A DNA stretch of 64,000 nucleotides from Pedobacter ginsengisoli (GCF_030244015.1 NZ_JASSYX010000002.1:620001-684000), one strand, 5' to 3'. Shown: positions 15,889-24,951, numbered from the stretch's first letter. Notes: generated by a model from the sequence alone, not told the origin. Translations and numbers: made by a program.

Positions 15889-18711
15889 ATGAATATAAGC
15901 TTTAAATTAAAACTACTGGCAATATCGGCGCTCGTTCCTTTGACGCTGTCCGCGCAAACTGCTAAAACATCTGATAGAGCGCTGCCGCTTGACCCGGCAG
16001 TACGTACCGGAAAATTGCCTAACGGCTTTACTTATTACATTCGTCATAACGAAGAACCTAAAAACAGGGTGACATTTTACCTGGCCAATAAAGTAGGTTC
16101 GATATTGGAAACAGAGGAGCAGCGTGGTCTTGCCCATTTTTTGGAGCATATGAGTTTTAACGGAACCAAACATTATCCTAAAAATAAATTGGTTGATTAT
16201 CTGCAAAAATCAGGTGTCAGGTTTGGCGCCGACTTGAACGCCTACACCAATTTTGATGAAACAGTATATCAGTTGCCTATACCGTCAGATAAGCCGGAAC
16301 TGGTGCAGGGCGGATTACAGATCATGCGCGACTGGGCGCAGGACGCTACACTGGATCCTTTGGAGATGGATAAAGAACGCGGTGTAGTACTCGAAGAAAA
16401 GCGCCTTCGCAAAGGCGCGGGCGAACGTATGCGGGAAGTGTATTTTCCTGTTATTTTGAACCAGTCACGTTATGCAGGCAGGTTGCCTATCGGCGTGGAT
16501 ACGGTATTGAACAATTTCAGACCCGAAACACTTAAAAGTTTTTATCGGGATTGGTACAGGCCCAATCTTCAGGCGCTGATCGTAGTGGGTGATATCAATG
16601 TAGATGAGATTGAAAAAAGCATCAAAGCCAAATTCGGCGACCTTAAAAACCCTGTAAAAGAGAAGCCGCGTACTGTTTATACGGTTCCGCTTAAGGGAGC
16701 AAACCATTTCATTTCAGTGACGGATAAGGAAAACAGGGCTACCTTTGCCGAAATAATGATCAAGCATCCGGAACAAAAAATAAGGACCGCCGCCGATTAC
16801 CGTAATATGATCATCCGCTCCCTGTTTAACGATATGCTTAGCGACCGATACGAAGAAGTAACCAGGCAAGCTGATCCACCTTATATTTCCGGCGGTGGAA
16901 GTATTACTAATTTTCTAAACAGCCTGGATGTCTATTCTGCCCGTGTGACGGTCAAGCCCGGTCAACTCGAAAAAGGCTTGAAGGCCGTATGGCGCGAAAC
17001 GGTCAGGGTTAAAAAATTTGGTTTTACCGAAACGGAACTGGAAAGGGCTAAAAAGAACTATCTGAATATTTTAGAATTTAGTTTAAAAGAAAAAGATAAG
17101 ACTGCTTCAGCCCGCTATGTTGGTGAGTATCTCCAATACTTTTTGAAAGGTACTGCTGCACCTGGAATCACTGAAGAGTACAGGCTGACACAAAAGGATA
17201 TGTTGACCATCAGTGTACAAGACATTAATGCGGTTTCCAGGGCAATTGTTAAATCCAGGGACCGTGATATTTTAATTACGGCGCCTGAATCTGAAAAAGT
17301 GGGTTTACCAAACCAAAGTACCGTAGAAGACTGGCTTGCCCAGGTAGAAGCAGAACCGTTGCAGCCTTATAAAGATGAAACGAGCAAGCTTCCTTTACTA
17401 GCGCGGGAGCCTGTGCCGGGCAAAACCGTTAAGCTGGAGACTGACGAGGTGATACACACGACAACATTAACGCTAAGCAATGGCGTCAAAGTAGTACTAA
17501 AGCCTACGGATTTTCAAAACAACCAGATCATACTCAGTGGTTTTGCACCCGGTGGAAGTTCTTTATATAGCGGCGCCGATATACAATCTGCAAAATATGC
17601 CGCTACTATTGCATCTTTAGGCGGTTTGGGCAACTATACCGTAGGCGAGCTTAGGAAATGCCTTGCGGACAAACAAGCCGGCGTAGGCGTAACGATCAGC
17701 GAAAATTATCAATCGATGGGCGGTGGATCGGCCACAAAAGATGCTGAAACGATGCTGAAACTGGTATATGCCAATTTTACGGAACCCCGTATGGACAAGG
17801 TCATGTTTGATGGCTTTATCAATCGCAATAAAGCCGCCCTTGCCAACCGGTCCAACGATCCGAACGTTGTTTTTGCAGATACGGCGATTGCAGTTTTGAA
17901 TCAGGGCAATATCCGCCGGACTAGTCCTTCAGCTGCAACTTTTGATCAGATCGATCCAAACCGGTCCCTGGAGATCTACAGGGAACGTTTTTCAGACGCA
18001 TCTAATTTTACTTTCGTTATTACGGGAAGCTTTAATATTGATGAGCTCAAACCCCTGCTGGAAAAATATCTGGGCGGGCTGCCATCTACTTTTAAAAGCG
18101 AAAGCTACAAGGATCTGGACATACACCCACCTGCTGGAGTGATCGAAAAAACGGTTTATAAAGGGACCGAGCTTAAGTCCCAGGCTAACCTGATCTTTAC
18201 GGGAACTTTCGACTATAGCGATGGCGAGCAAATTCAATTAGATGCTTTAAAAGAAGTACTGCAGATCAGGCTAACAGAGCGTTTGCGTGAAAACGAAAGT
18301 GGTGTCTATAGTCCTCGTGTAGGCCAATCTGTAAGTAAATATCCTCAAGCCCGTTATAATTTTTCCGTTTCGTTTGGCTGTAACCCGCAGAATGTTGAAA
18401 AATTAATAGCCTCTGCATTGGATGAGATCGCCAAAATAAAGACTTCAGGGCCACTGCAAGTCAATGTTGATAAATACAAAGCTGAGGTTCAGCGTACGCA
18501 GGAAACCAACCTGAAATCAAACAATTGGTGGCTTGATTATTTGGTCGCCAGCTTGCAAAACCATGATGACCTGCACAGCCTGAATAATTATGACCTGGAG
18601 TTATCAAAGGTTACCCCTGAAAGTATAAAGGCCATAGCAAACAAATATTTGAGCGGAAAGAATTATATCCGCCTGGTTTTAATGCCGGAGCAAGCTGCTG
18701 CCGGTAAATAA
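15889..18711 (+). CDS. M16 family zinc metalloprotease (two-domain, insulinase/pitrilysin-like)
   Basis: A 940-residue exported protease (signal peptide to about residue 23, LSAQ/T). The N-terminal M16 domain has the inverted zinc motif HFLEH (residues 83-87) in GLAHFLEHMSFNGT, and a glutamate ligand in ERGVVLEEKRLR about 76-83 residues later. Two further M16 halves follow, with FVVGDINVDEIEKSI-type and FVITGSFNIDELKP strands; the C-terminal half lacks HxxEH and is structural. M16 enzymes enclose and cut peptides in a closed chamber. As the last gene of the SusCD-TlpA set it probably degrades the imported substrate. Terminator at 18718-18755. Confidence 0.95.
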   Translation: MNISFKLKLLAISALVPLTLSAQTAKTSDRALPLDPAVRTGKLPNGFTYYIRHNEEPKNRVTFYLANKVGSILETEEQRGLAHFLEHMSFNGTKHYPKNKLVDYLQKSGVRFGADLNAYTNFDETVYQLPIPSDKPELVQGGLQIMRDWAQDATLDPLEMDKERGVVLEEKRLRKGAGERMREVYFPVILNQSRYAGRLPIGVDTVLNNFRPETLKSFYRDWYRPNLQALIVVGDINVDEIEKSIKAKFGDLKNPVKEKPRTVYTVPLKGANHFISVTDKENRATFAEIMIKHPEQKIRTAADYRNMIIRSLFNDMLSDRYEEVTRQADPPYISGGGSITNFLNSLDVYSARVTVKPGQLEKGLKAVWRETVRVKKFGFTETELERAKKNYLNILEFSLKEKDKTASARYVGEYLQYFLKGTAAPGITEEYRLTQKDMLTISVQDINAVSRAIVKSRDRDILITAPESEKVGLPNQSTVEDWLAQVEAEPLQPYKDETSKLPLLAREPVPGKTVKLETDEVIHTTTLTLSNGVKVVLKPTDFQNNQIILSGFAPGGSSLYSGADIQSAKYAATIASLGGLGNYTVGELRKCLADKQAGVGVTISENYQSMGGGSATKDAETMLKLVYANFTEPRMDKVMFDGFINRNKAALANRSNDPNVVFADTAIAVLNQGNIRRTSPSAATFDQIDPNRSLEIYRERFSDASNFTFVITGSFNIDELKPLLEKYLGGLPSTFKSESYKDLDIHPPAGVIEKTVYKGTELKSQANLIFTGTFDYSDGEQIQLDALKEVLQIRLTERLRENESGVYSPRVGQSVSKYPQARYNFSVSFGCNPQNVEKLIASALDEIAKIKTSGPLQVNVDKYKAEVQRTQETNLKSNNWWLDYLVASLQNHDDLHSLNNYDLELSKVTPESIKAIANKYLSGKNYIRLVLMPEQAAAGK

Positions 18712-18717
18712 GAAATG

Positions 18718-18755
18718 AATACAGCTGCCCTGGATGGGGCGACTGTATTTTTTAT
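18718..18755 (+). terminator. Terminator of the SusCD-TlpA-M16 operon
   Basis: AATACAG (18718-18724) pairs with CTGTATT (18743-18749), with an inner GCCC/GGGC pairing, followed by a T-rich tail. It lies 7 bp after the M16 stop codon. Confidence 0.8.
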
Positions 18756-18794
18756 TTTCCCTGATTCACATTGCTACTGAAAAAATATATAAAC

Positions 18795-18841
18795 TTGCCA
18801 TAACTTATTATTAACTTTAATAGGAGGGATTCATAAAAACG
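18795..18841 (+). promoter_or_regulatory. Sigma-gene-type promoter/leader in front of the chimeric DUF6266 gene
   Basis: Closely matches the leader of the ECF sigma gene at 3777: AACTTATTATTAACTTTAAT, a purine-rich AGGAGGG ribosome site and TTCATAAA. It contains TAACTTTA as a -7-like box. It shows the origin of the 5' end of the following gene. Confidence 0.5.
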
Positions 18842-19518
18842 ATGGCTGCTTATAGCTCTTATACCGATCAGGAACTGGTTGCTTTTATGAAGAACGGCCC
18901 TCATGGGCCGATATATGGTAAGGTTGACAATTTGGTCACTTATAGGCTGTTGAATAAGGATGTGCTAAGAATGGTGGGGAAAATAATAGAGCGCCTTCTG
19001 TAAAACAGCTGGCCTGCAGGCAGCAGATGGGGGTGGTCATTAGTTTTCTGAAGCCGATCGTTGGTTTTATTAATGTGGGTTTTAAGGTGGAGGCGGCCAG
19101 GGCTAGTATGTATGCGCACAACATGGCGGTTTCTTATAATAAAAAGTTTGCTTTACAGGAGATGTATCCTGATGTATCGATCGATTTTAGCAAGGTTTTA
19201 GTGGTGCAGGGTGGTTTGCCGGTTGCTGTTAATGCGGCTGTTTCAATGGTGGCGGAGGGGCTGCGGTATAACTGGGCTACGGGTTCATGGATGGATTTTC
19301 CGGAAAGGAGACATATTGCGATGATCATGGCTTATTTTCCTGAGCTGGGAAGGGCCGCTTATTGTATGAATGGGGCGACACGGTATGAGGGCACTGATGT
19401 GTTGTATCTGCCTGATGATTTGAAAAATGCGTATATGGAAACGTATTTGTCATTTATGGAGGTGGGAAGTAATGAGGTAGCGGATAGTGTGTATCTGGGC
19501 AGGTGGCCGATGTTGTAG
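18842..19518 (+). pseudogene. Chimeric gene: ECF sigma N-terminus fused to DUF6266-like protein, with frameshift
   Basis: From 18842 one frame reads MAAYSSYTDQELVAFMKNG, which matches the sigma factor at 3777 (AYTDRELVALLKGG), and then switches to PHGPIYGKVDNLVTYRLLN, the usual start of DUF6266-type proteins. This frame stops at 19003. Protein similarity continues in another frame (NNRAPSVKQLACRQQMGVV...), open to 19518, including VISFLKPIVGFINVGFK and a C-terminal VADSVYLGRWPML. A single missing A in the GGGGAAAATAAT run near 18980 joins the two. The later frame alone also has an ATG at 19027. DUF6266 function is unknown. Whether the shift is real or a sequence error cannot be seen here. Confidence 0.7.
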
Positions 19519-19637
19519 GTGCCTCTTGCGCAGGATGGTGCAGGTTGCCACATCAAGATAATTGGTACAAATTGCCTGGATCGAAACAGAGAATGCCCCT
19601 TATTCAGGTTTACAGAACAAAAAATACCATCACCAAT

Positions 19638-21299
19638 ATGACAGAGAGATTTATTTTTCAAATAACGACTTTATTATTTGCCATACTTTTGCCATCGGTT
19701 TGCCTGGGGCAGCAGAAAAAAATGGCCGGCCGGAAAGAACCTAAGATTGTCAATATTGTCAATTTTATCCGCGACATTGAACCGCGTGAAGCGCATGTGA
19801 CCAGGGATGTGCTTTATCAAACGGTAGTTAAGCAGATAGAACTTATGAACAGGTATCATCTGGGTGGTACCTTTTTGCTGCAGTATGATGCGCTGATAGA
19901 CCCGCGATATCAGGAATTGCTAAAAACACTGCCTAAAGGCGAATTTGAAATCGGAGCGTGGTGGGAACTTCCCCAGCAGTTAATTGAAAAATCGGGCATC
20001 AGATGGCGTGGTAAATATTCCTGGGACTGGCATTCGGATGTCGGTTTTTCCGTAGGGTATACTCCGCAGGAAAGGGAAAAGATCATCGATACGTATTTCG
20101 CTGATTTTAAAAAGGTATTTGGCTATTATCCGAAGTCTGTAGCTTCATGGGTCATTGATGGGCATTCACTAAGCTACATGTATGATAAATATAAGATTGT
20201 GGCTTCTGCGAACTGCAAGGATCAAGTGGGAACGGATGGTTTTACGCTTTGGGGCGGATACTGGAACCAGGCTTATTATCCGAGCCGGGTCAACGCTTAT
20301 ATGCCTGCTCAACATGCTGAAAAGCAGCTGCCGGTTCCGGTATTCCGGATGCTGGGCAGTGATCCGGTCAGGCAATATGCGGATGGCCGGTCAGTGACGA
20401 CACTTGAACCGGTATATCCTCATGCCGGGGGCAACGAAAAATGGATCAATTGGTTCCTGCAAAGTTTTTCCAGCGATCCTTCGCTTGGCTTTAATTATAC
20501 CCAGGCTGGTCAGGAAAATTCTTTTACCTGGCAAAACATGAGTAAAGGCCTGGAGATTCAATTTCCGATCATCGCCAAACTTAAAGAACAGGGTGATGTG
20601 CGGGTGGAAACCATGTCGCAATCGGGAGAGTGGTTCAAAAAAACATATAAGGTCACGCCTGCAACGTCTTTCACCGTCACTAAAGATTTGGGTGACAGCG
20701 ATGCACAGACCATTTGGTATAACAGTCGTTTTTACCGGGTTAATTTGATGTGGGAAAAAGGCAGCATGATGATTCGCGATATTCATTTTTTCAATGAATC
20801 TATAGCTGATAAGTACATGAAAGAGGTGACTACCATCAATCAAAGCTTCTTTTATACGTTGCCGGTAGTGGACGGGTTTAACTGGGGCAAAACCGAAAAA
20901 ACAGCGGGATTGAAATTGATGGTTTCGGCAAATGGTACTGAGCAACCGGTTTTGGGAGGGAAAGCAACCTTTGAGAATTCAGGAAAGCATACTGCCAAAG
21001 TTTTCTGGACCTCTGATGCGGGAAATTTCACGATAGAGCTGAAAGAAAGTGAGCTGACGATCGACTGCAAAAACGAGACAAATGGCGGTTGGTTTTTGGA
21101 TCTGAATGTGGCTGATGCGGCTAAAACGCCTCTGAAAAATGTCGGTGATAAGAGCATTGATTACGAATTTGACGGTCATAGCTACAAAATGAATGCTTTG
21201 AAAGGCTCATTTGAGAAGCCGGTAAATGGCGCCTTGTACCGGATCAGACCGGAAGGTCAGCGCATCGTTTTGAAAATGTCCGATCAGCAGGTTCCCTGA
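19638..21299 (+). CDS. Secreted polysaccharide deacetylase / glycoside hydrolase-like beta/alpha-barrel protein
   Basis: An exported 553-residue protein; ATG 19638 (MTERFIFQITTLLFAILLPS) gives a good signal peptide ending at LGQ. The N-terminal half resembles the glycoside hydrolase/deacetylase barrel: VNFIRDIEPREAHVTRDVLY, GEFEIGAWWELPQQ, YSWDWHSDVGFSVGYTPQER and KSVASWVIDGHSL, each rich in acidic and His residues that could be catalytic or metal-binding. The C-terminal part (about 400-553) looks beta-rich. No SusCD or other polysaccharide-utilisation gene adjoins it directly, so its substrate is open. It follows the DUF6266 chimera by 119 bp. Confidence 0.72.
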   Translation: MTERFIFQITTLLFAILLPSVCLGQQKKMAGRKEPKIVNIVNFIRDIEPREAHVTRDVLYQTVVKQIELMNRYHLGGTFLLQYDALIDPRYQELLKTLPKGEFEIGAWWELPQQLIEKSGIRWRGKYSWDWHSDVGFSVGYTPQEREKIIDTYFADFKKVFGYYPKSVASWVIDGHSLSYMYDKYKIVASANCKDQVGTDGFTLWGGYWNQAYYPSRVNAYMPAQHAEKQLPVPVFRMLGSDPVRQYADGRSVTTLEPVYPHAGGNEKWINWFLQSFSSDPSLGFNYTQAGQENSFTWQNMSKGLEIQFPIIAKLKEQGDVRVETMSQSGEWFKKTYKVTPATSFTVTKDLGDSDAQTIWYNSRFYRVNLMWEKGSMMIRDIHFFNESIADKYMKEVTTINQSFFYTLPVVDGFNWGKTEKTAGLKLMVSANGTEQPVLGGKATFENSGKHTAKVFWTSDAGNFTIELKESELTIDCKNETNGGWFLDLNVADAAKTPLKNVGDKSIDYEFDGHSYKMNALKGSFEKPVNGALYRIRPEGQRIVLKMSDQQVP

Positions 21300-21328
21300 T
21301 CAATGGAGCCCTGAGGGAATGGCAGCTT

Positions 21329-21727
21329 CTAGGATAAATTCACCTGCCAGGAGATGCCGAACTGATCTGCAACCCATCCGAATTTTTGACTGAAGCCATA
21401 GTTGTCCAGCGGCATCATCACACGGCCACCTTCCTGCAGTTTTGAAAAGAGCATTTGAAGTTCGTCCTCATCTTTGCAGTCGACCCAGTTTGAAATGGCG
21501 GGAGTGAAATCCCAGTTGTGTTTAACGAAGCTGTCACTGCAAATGAATTCCTTCCCGTTCAGCTCAAATCTGGCGATCATAACTGAGCCTTCTGGTCCGG
21601 GGCCTTCTTTTCCGTACCTTCTGATATCGATAATTTTTGAGTTGCTGAATAAAGTGATGTAAAAGTTCATGGCCTGCTCTGCGTTGTTTTGCTGGAAGGT
21701 CAAAAATGTTGTGATTTGTGTTTTCAT
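21329..21727 (-). CDS. VOC family protein (PhnB/glyoxalase-like)
   Basis: A 132-residue cytoplasmic VOC-fold protein of the PhnB / 3-demethylubiquinone-methyltransferase-like group. Typical parts are TFLTFQQNNAEQAMNFYITL at the N-terminus, GSVMIARFELNGKEFICSDS in the middle and DNYGFSQKFGWVADQFGISW at the C-terminus. Metal ligands of true glyoxalases are not clearly present. Three genes of the same direction (LuxR regulator, DUF4199 protein, this one) form a cassette; this gene starts 2 bp after the DUF4199 stop codon, so it is co-transcribed with it. Substrate unknown. Confidence 0.92.
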   Translation of the reverse strand: MKTQITTFLTFQQNNAEQAMNFYITLFSNSKIIDIRRYGKEGPGPEGSVMIARFELNGKEFICSDSFVKHNWDFTPAISNWVDCKDEDELQMLFSKLQEGGRVMMPLDNYGFSQKFGWVADQFGISWQVNLS

Positions 21728-21729
21728 AA

Positions 21730-22263
21730 TTATATCTGTTGTTGATGATCTGTTGAATTTATTTTCGCTTTTTTCTTTAATATCAGTCCGCTGATCAGGG
21801 CCACCACCAGGCCGACAGGCAGTACTTCCGAATAGGTGATCAAGATCACGAATAAGGGATTTTTGTACATTTCTTTAAGGTTTTGAAGCTCCTGGGTTTT
21901 TAGGGGCAGGTCCGAAGGTGCACATTGCCGGAGTACGCAGGTTGTGTATACGTCGATAAAGTCCGGGACGAACAGGTAGTAGTAAAAGAGCCAGACAACA
22001 ACATAGACCGTTGCGGCTGTGAAAGCAATAAGGGCACCTGTTTTAAAAGCTTTTCCAAATGATAACTGATTGCCGGGCTGCTTGCTCCGGTAATTTCTTA
22101 CGCCAAAGAAAACGAGGGAAAATATGAGGACCATTGTGGCATATCCGACAAGGTCGTTGCTTTTATGGGTGACATTGCTATAGATCATTTGTACCATCGC
22201 CACCATATTTATTACCAGGACGGCTCCGATGATCAATCCAAAAATCCAGACTGTTTTTTTCAT
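21730..22263 (-). CDS. DUF4199 family membrane protein
   Basis: A 177-residue inner-membrane protein with four transmembrane helices (IFGLIIGAVLVINMVAMVQM; GYATMVLIFSLVFFGV; TGALIAFTAATVYVVVWLFY; and a last helix near PVGLVVALISGLIL). The NQLSFGKAFKTGALIA segment between helices 2 and 3 is the typical DUF4199 feature. Function is unknown. It is the middle gene of the LuxR-DUF4199-VOC set; the 112-bp gap upstream contains a 17-bp inverted repeat, the likely control site. Confidence 0.9.
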   Translation of the reverse strand: MKKTVWIFGLIIGAVLVINMVAMVQMIYSNVTHKSNDLVGYATMVLIFSLVFFGVRNYRSKQPGNQLSFGKAFKTGALIAFTAATVYVVVWLFYYYLFVPDFIDVYTTCVLRQCAPSDLPLKTQELQNLKEMYKNPLFVILITYSEVLPVGLVVALISGLILKKKAKINSTDHQQQI

Positions 22264-22317
22264 GTGCTATTTTTTTAAAACTGCTCCAAAACTAAAACAG
22301 GGAAGTGAAAATTCCAT

Positions 22318-22367
22318 CATACTTTAGTACCAAAAACAGGATTTTGGCAGTTTGGTACTAAAGTATG
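22318..22367. promoter_or_regulatory. Perfect 17-bp inverted repeat, candidate operator
   Basis: CATACTTTAGTACCAAA (22318-22334) is the exact reverse complement of TTTGGTACTAAAGTATG (22351-22367), with a 16-nt spacer. Each arm is itself nearly palindromic (TTTAGTACCAAA against TTTGGTACTAAA, core GTAC), so the site looks like two tandem dyads about 33 bp apart centre to centre. No T-tract follows on the minus strand. It lies between the LuxR gene and DUF4199. Confidence 0.6.
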
Positions 22368-22375
22368 CAGCTTGA

Positions 22376-22831
22376 TTACTTGATGATCCCCAGTCTTTTG
22401 GCTTTGTCTACAGCTTGGGTCCTGCTTTTCACATCCATTTTTGAAAAAAGATTGGATACATGGCTTTTGATGGTGCTCACTGAGAGGAATAAGGTTTTGG
22501 CGATGTCTGCATTGCTGTAACCTGATGATAAAAGTTGTAGTACTTCAAATTCCCGGCGGTTCAAATGGAGTTTTTGTAATTCAGTTTCATTTAGAAAAAA
22601 ACTTTCCGGCACTTTTTTTTCTATCACTATGGTCTGGACTTTTGGTGTCAGGACCTGAGTGGCGACCCATACGCCCAATGCGGTAAATAATAGTGCGACA
22701 AGTCCGATGTATATCTCAATGGCATTGTCCAGGATAAAAAATCTCCACTGCAGCCATTTGAGTACGAAGGTCAAAACCGCTAAAATTATTCCGTATAAAA
22801 GAATGTGTTTAAAGTCGTTCCATCTGTTCAT
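22376..22831 (-). CDS. Membrane-tethered LuxR-type helix-turn-helix regulator
   Basis: A 151-residue protein with two N-terminal transmembrane helices (HILLYGIILAVLTFVLKWL and IEIYIGLVALLFTALGVWVA) and a C-terminal LuxR/GerE DNA-binding domain (about 85-151: LNRREFEVLQLLSSGYSNAD, IAKTLFLSVSTIKSHVSNLF, KMDVKSRTQAVDKA). There is no receiver domain, so it probably senses a membrane or envelope signal directly. It lies directly upstream of the DUF4199 and VOC genes and the 22318-22367 dyad, which may be its own binding site. Confidence 0.93.
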   Translation of the reverse strand: MNRWNDFKHILLYGIILAVLTFVLKWLQWRFFILDNAIEIYIGLVALLFTALGVWVATQVLTPKVQTIVIEKKVPESFFLNETELQKLHLNRREFEVLQLLSSGYSNADIAKTLFLSVSTIKSHVSNLFSKMDVKSRTQAVDKAKRLGIIK

Positions 22832-22942
22832 GGGGATGCTGCAGTTAATGGGTTCGTGTTGTTGTTTGCAACAAAAATACGAAAATGATTAAATTGACCG
22901 GATCCTGTTCTATAAAGGATTATCCTGCAGGAAATTTAGCTC

Positions 22943-23371
22943 CTAAGGCTGCAGGCCTAGTATTCTTTGGGTTTTCGGGTCTTTTTCGCCATCGAAAAAC
23001 TGATCCAGAACTTGTTGAAATACCGGGTCGGCATTGGGTACTGCGGCAAACAAAGTCATGCAGGAACGCAATTTAAGGTCATCAGGACTCCCGAAAATCT
23101 CATAGGCGCTACGGTCCTGGTGGCGGAGCAGTTCTTTGGAAATTTTAACCAGCCTTGGCCCAAGGACAGGATGCATCAAATAGTTCGCAGCTTCTTTAAG
23201 GTCTTTGATGGCGTAAAACTTTGCAGCCTCCGAAGAGCCAAGGCCCTGGATCTGAGGGAATATGTACCACATCCAGTGGGTCTGTTTCCTGCCATAGCTG
23301 ATCTCAGTTAATGCTGTCGGGAAATCCCGTTCTTGTGCTGTTGTGTAACGATCTAAGCTTTGTTTTTCCAT
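22943..23371 (-). CDS. DUF1810 family protein
   Basis: A 142-residue cytoplasmic protein of the DUF1810 (calpastatin-like by old naming) family. Diagnostic parts are RKQTHWMWYIFPQIQGLGSS (about 28-47), YAIKDLKEAANYLMHPVLG and KLRSCMTLFAAV with a C-terminal VLDQFFDGEKDPKTQRIL. Function is unknown; the fold is all-alpha. It lies 82 bp downstream of acr3 in the same direction, so it may be read through from the arsenic operon, but no arsenic link is known. Confidence 0.92.
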   Translation of the reverse strand: MEKQSLDRYTTAQERDFPTALTEISYGRKQTHWMWYIFPQIQGLGSSEAAKFYAIKDLKEAANYLMHPVLGPRLVKISKELLRHQDRSAYEIFGSPDDLKLRSCMTLFAAVPNADPVFQQVLDQFFDGEKDPKTQRILGLQP

Positions 23372-23452
23372 GTTTTCTGTAGTATCCGTGATGCGCTCTT
23401 TTGGAGAGCTTGTGATAGCATAACCGCAATTACTGGATTTGGTTTTGGAAAT

Positions 23453-24520
23453 TTAATACCCCATATAATACTTTTTCCTGAACCAGAAGGCCAGGTTGAC
23501 CAGGGCAATGAGTGCAGGTACTTCAACCAGCGGGCCGATGACTCCTGCAAATGCCTGCCCGGAGTTGATGCCAAATACACCAATTGCAACGGCTATGGCG
23601 AGCTCAAAATTATTACCGGTAGCGGTGAATGCTATAGAGGTACTCCTTGAATAGTCCGCGCCAAAGTATTTGCCTGCAAAGAAACTGACCACAAACATAA
23701 TGGAGAAATAGATCACCAATGGGATTGCTATCCGAACTACGTCCATTGGTATTTGTACGATCAGGTTGCCCTTCAGGCTGAACATGATGACAATGGTAAA
23801 GAGCAGTGCAATCAATGTTATCGGGGATATAAAGGGGATGAACTTGTTCTGGAACCAGCCTTCTCCTTTCAGCTTGATTAAGGTATACCTGCTGATGATG
23901 CCCATTGCAAACGGAAGCCCTAAGTATATGCCCACACTTTTGGCGATTTCTGCTATTGTGATGTTTACCTCAAGGCTTTTCAGGCCAAAGAACGGGGGCA
24001 ATACTGTGATGAAAATATAAGCAAATACGCTGTACAGTAATACCTGGAATATGCTGTTCAATGCAATCAGGCCCGCTGCATATTCGCGGTTGCCCTCTGC
24101 GAGTTCGTTCCATACCACTACCATTGCGATACATCGTGCCAGACCGATCAGGATTAGCCCAACCATATATTCAGGATAGTCTCTTAAAAAGGTTATGGCT
24201 AAAAAGAACATCAGGAGCGGGCCGATCACCCAATTCAGGATCAGGGAGATACCGAGTACTTTAGTGTCTTTAAATACTTCGCTCATTTTCTCGTACCTCA
24301 CTTTTGCAAGTGACGGGTACATCATCAATATAAGACCGATGGCTAAAGGAATGTTGGTTGTTCCGCTGGAAAAGGAATTGATGAAGCCGGAGGACGAGGG
24401 GATCAAATAGCCTAAGCCTACGCCCACGGCCATGGCTATAAAGATCCACAAGGTGAGATACCGGTCAAGAAAGCTTAGCTTTTTTCGTTCAGCTGCCGGG
24501 GCACAATTGTTTGCGCTCAT
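23453..24520 (-). CDS. acr3: Arsenite efflux transporter, ACR3 family
   Basis: A 355-residue inner-membrane carrier with ten hydrophobic segments that exports arsenite, driven by the membrane potential. ACR3 marks are [36 protein letters not shown] (the conserved Cys of helix 4) and [20 protein letters not shown] near the C-terminus. It is the last ars gene; its ATG overlaps the arsC stop codon at 24520. Expression should respond to ArsR through the boxes near 26032 and 26405. Confidence 0.96.
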   Translation of the reverse strand: MSANNCAPAAERKKLSFLDRYLTLWIFIAMAVGVGLGYLIPSSSGFINSFSSGTTNIPLAIGLILMMYPSLAKVRYEKMSEVFKDTKVLGISLILNWVIGPLLMFFLAITFLRDYPEYMVGLILIGLARCIAMVVVWNELAEGNREYAAGLIALNSIFQVLLYSVFAYIFITVLPPFFGLKSLEVNITIAEIAKSVGIYLGLPFAMGIISRYTLIKLKGEGWFQNKFIPFISPITLIALLFTIVIMFSLKGNLIVQIPMDVVRIAIPLVIYFSIMFVVSFFAGKYFGADYSRSTSIAFTATGNNFELAIAVAIGVFGINSGQAFAGVIGPLVEVPALIALVNLAFWFRKKYYMGY

Positions 24521-24942
24521 TATTGGTTTTTGATATGCTGGCTTACAAAATCAGCTGAATAGGCTTTGATCATGTCCCGTACTCTTGTGAATTCGTTGAT
24601 GATCTCTTCAGGTGTTCCTGTAGCTTTTGCCGGATCCGGGAAGTTGTAGTGAAAGCGTTCTACGTTTCCGGGAAAGAAAGGGCAGGCTTCATTTGCATTG
24701 TCGCAGACGGTGATTACTGCATCGAAATCGATCCCGGCGTATTCATCGACATTGTTTGAAGTATGCCCTGAAATGTCAATGTGATCTTCGGCCATGACCT
24801 GAATGGCTTTTGGATTGACCCCGTGGGTTTCGATTCCGGCGCTGTAAATTTCTGCCTGGTCTCCGGCGAAATGTCTTAAATAACCTTCTGCCAGCTGGCT
24901 TCTGCAACTGTTTCCTGTACAGAGTACTAGTATTTTTTTCAT
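24520..24942 (-). CDS. arsC: Arsenate reductase, low-molecular-weight phosphatase type (thioredoxin-coupled)
   Basis: A 140-residue cytoplasmic enzyme that reduces arsenate to arsenite for export by Acr3. The P-loop CTGNSCR (residues 8-14) opens the protein, and [12 protein letters not shown] supplies the Cys-x6-Cys pair (about residues 80 and 87) used in the disulfide relay of the thioredoxin-dependent type. The length fits this family. It lies between the arsN-like gene (9 bp upstream) and acr3 (overlapping). Confidence 0.95.
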   Translation of the reverse strand: MKKILVLCTGNSCRSQLAEGYLRHFAGDQAEIYSAGIETHGVNPKAIQVMAEDHIDISGHTSNNVDEYAGIDFDAVITVCDNANEACPFFPGNVERFHYNFPDPAKATGTPEEIINEFTRVRDMIKAYSADFVSQHIKNQ

Positions 24943-24951
24943 CTTTAAGTT

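Noticed and set aside
22376..23371. Toxin-antitoxin or defence island
   Set aside because: The LuxR, DUF4199, VOC and DUF1810 genes do not match any known defence or toxin pair in size or motif.
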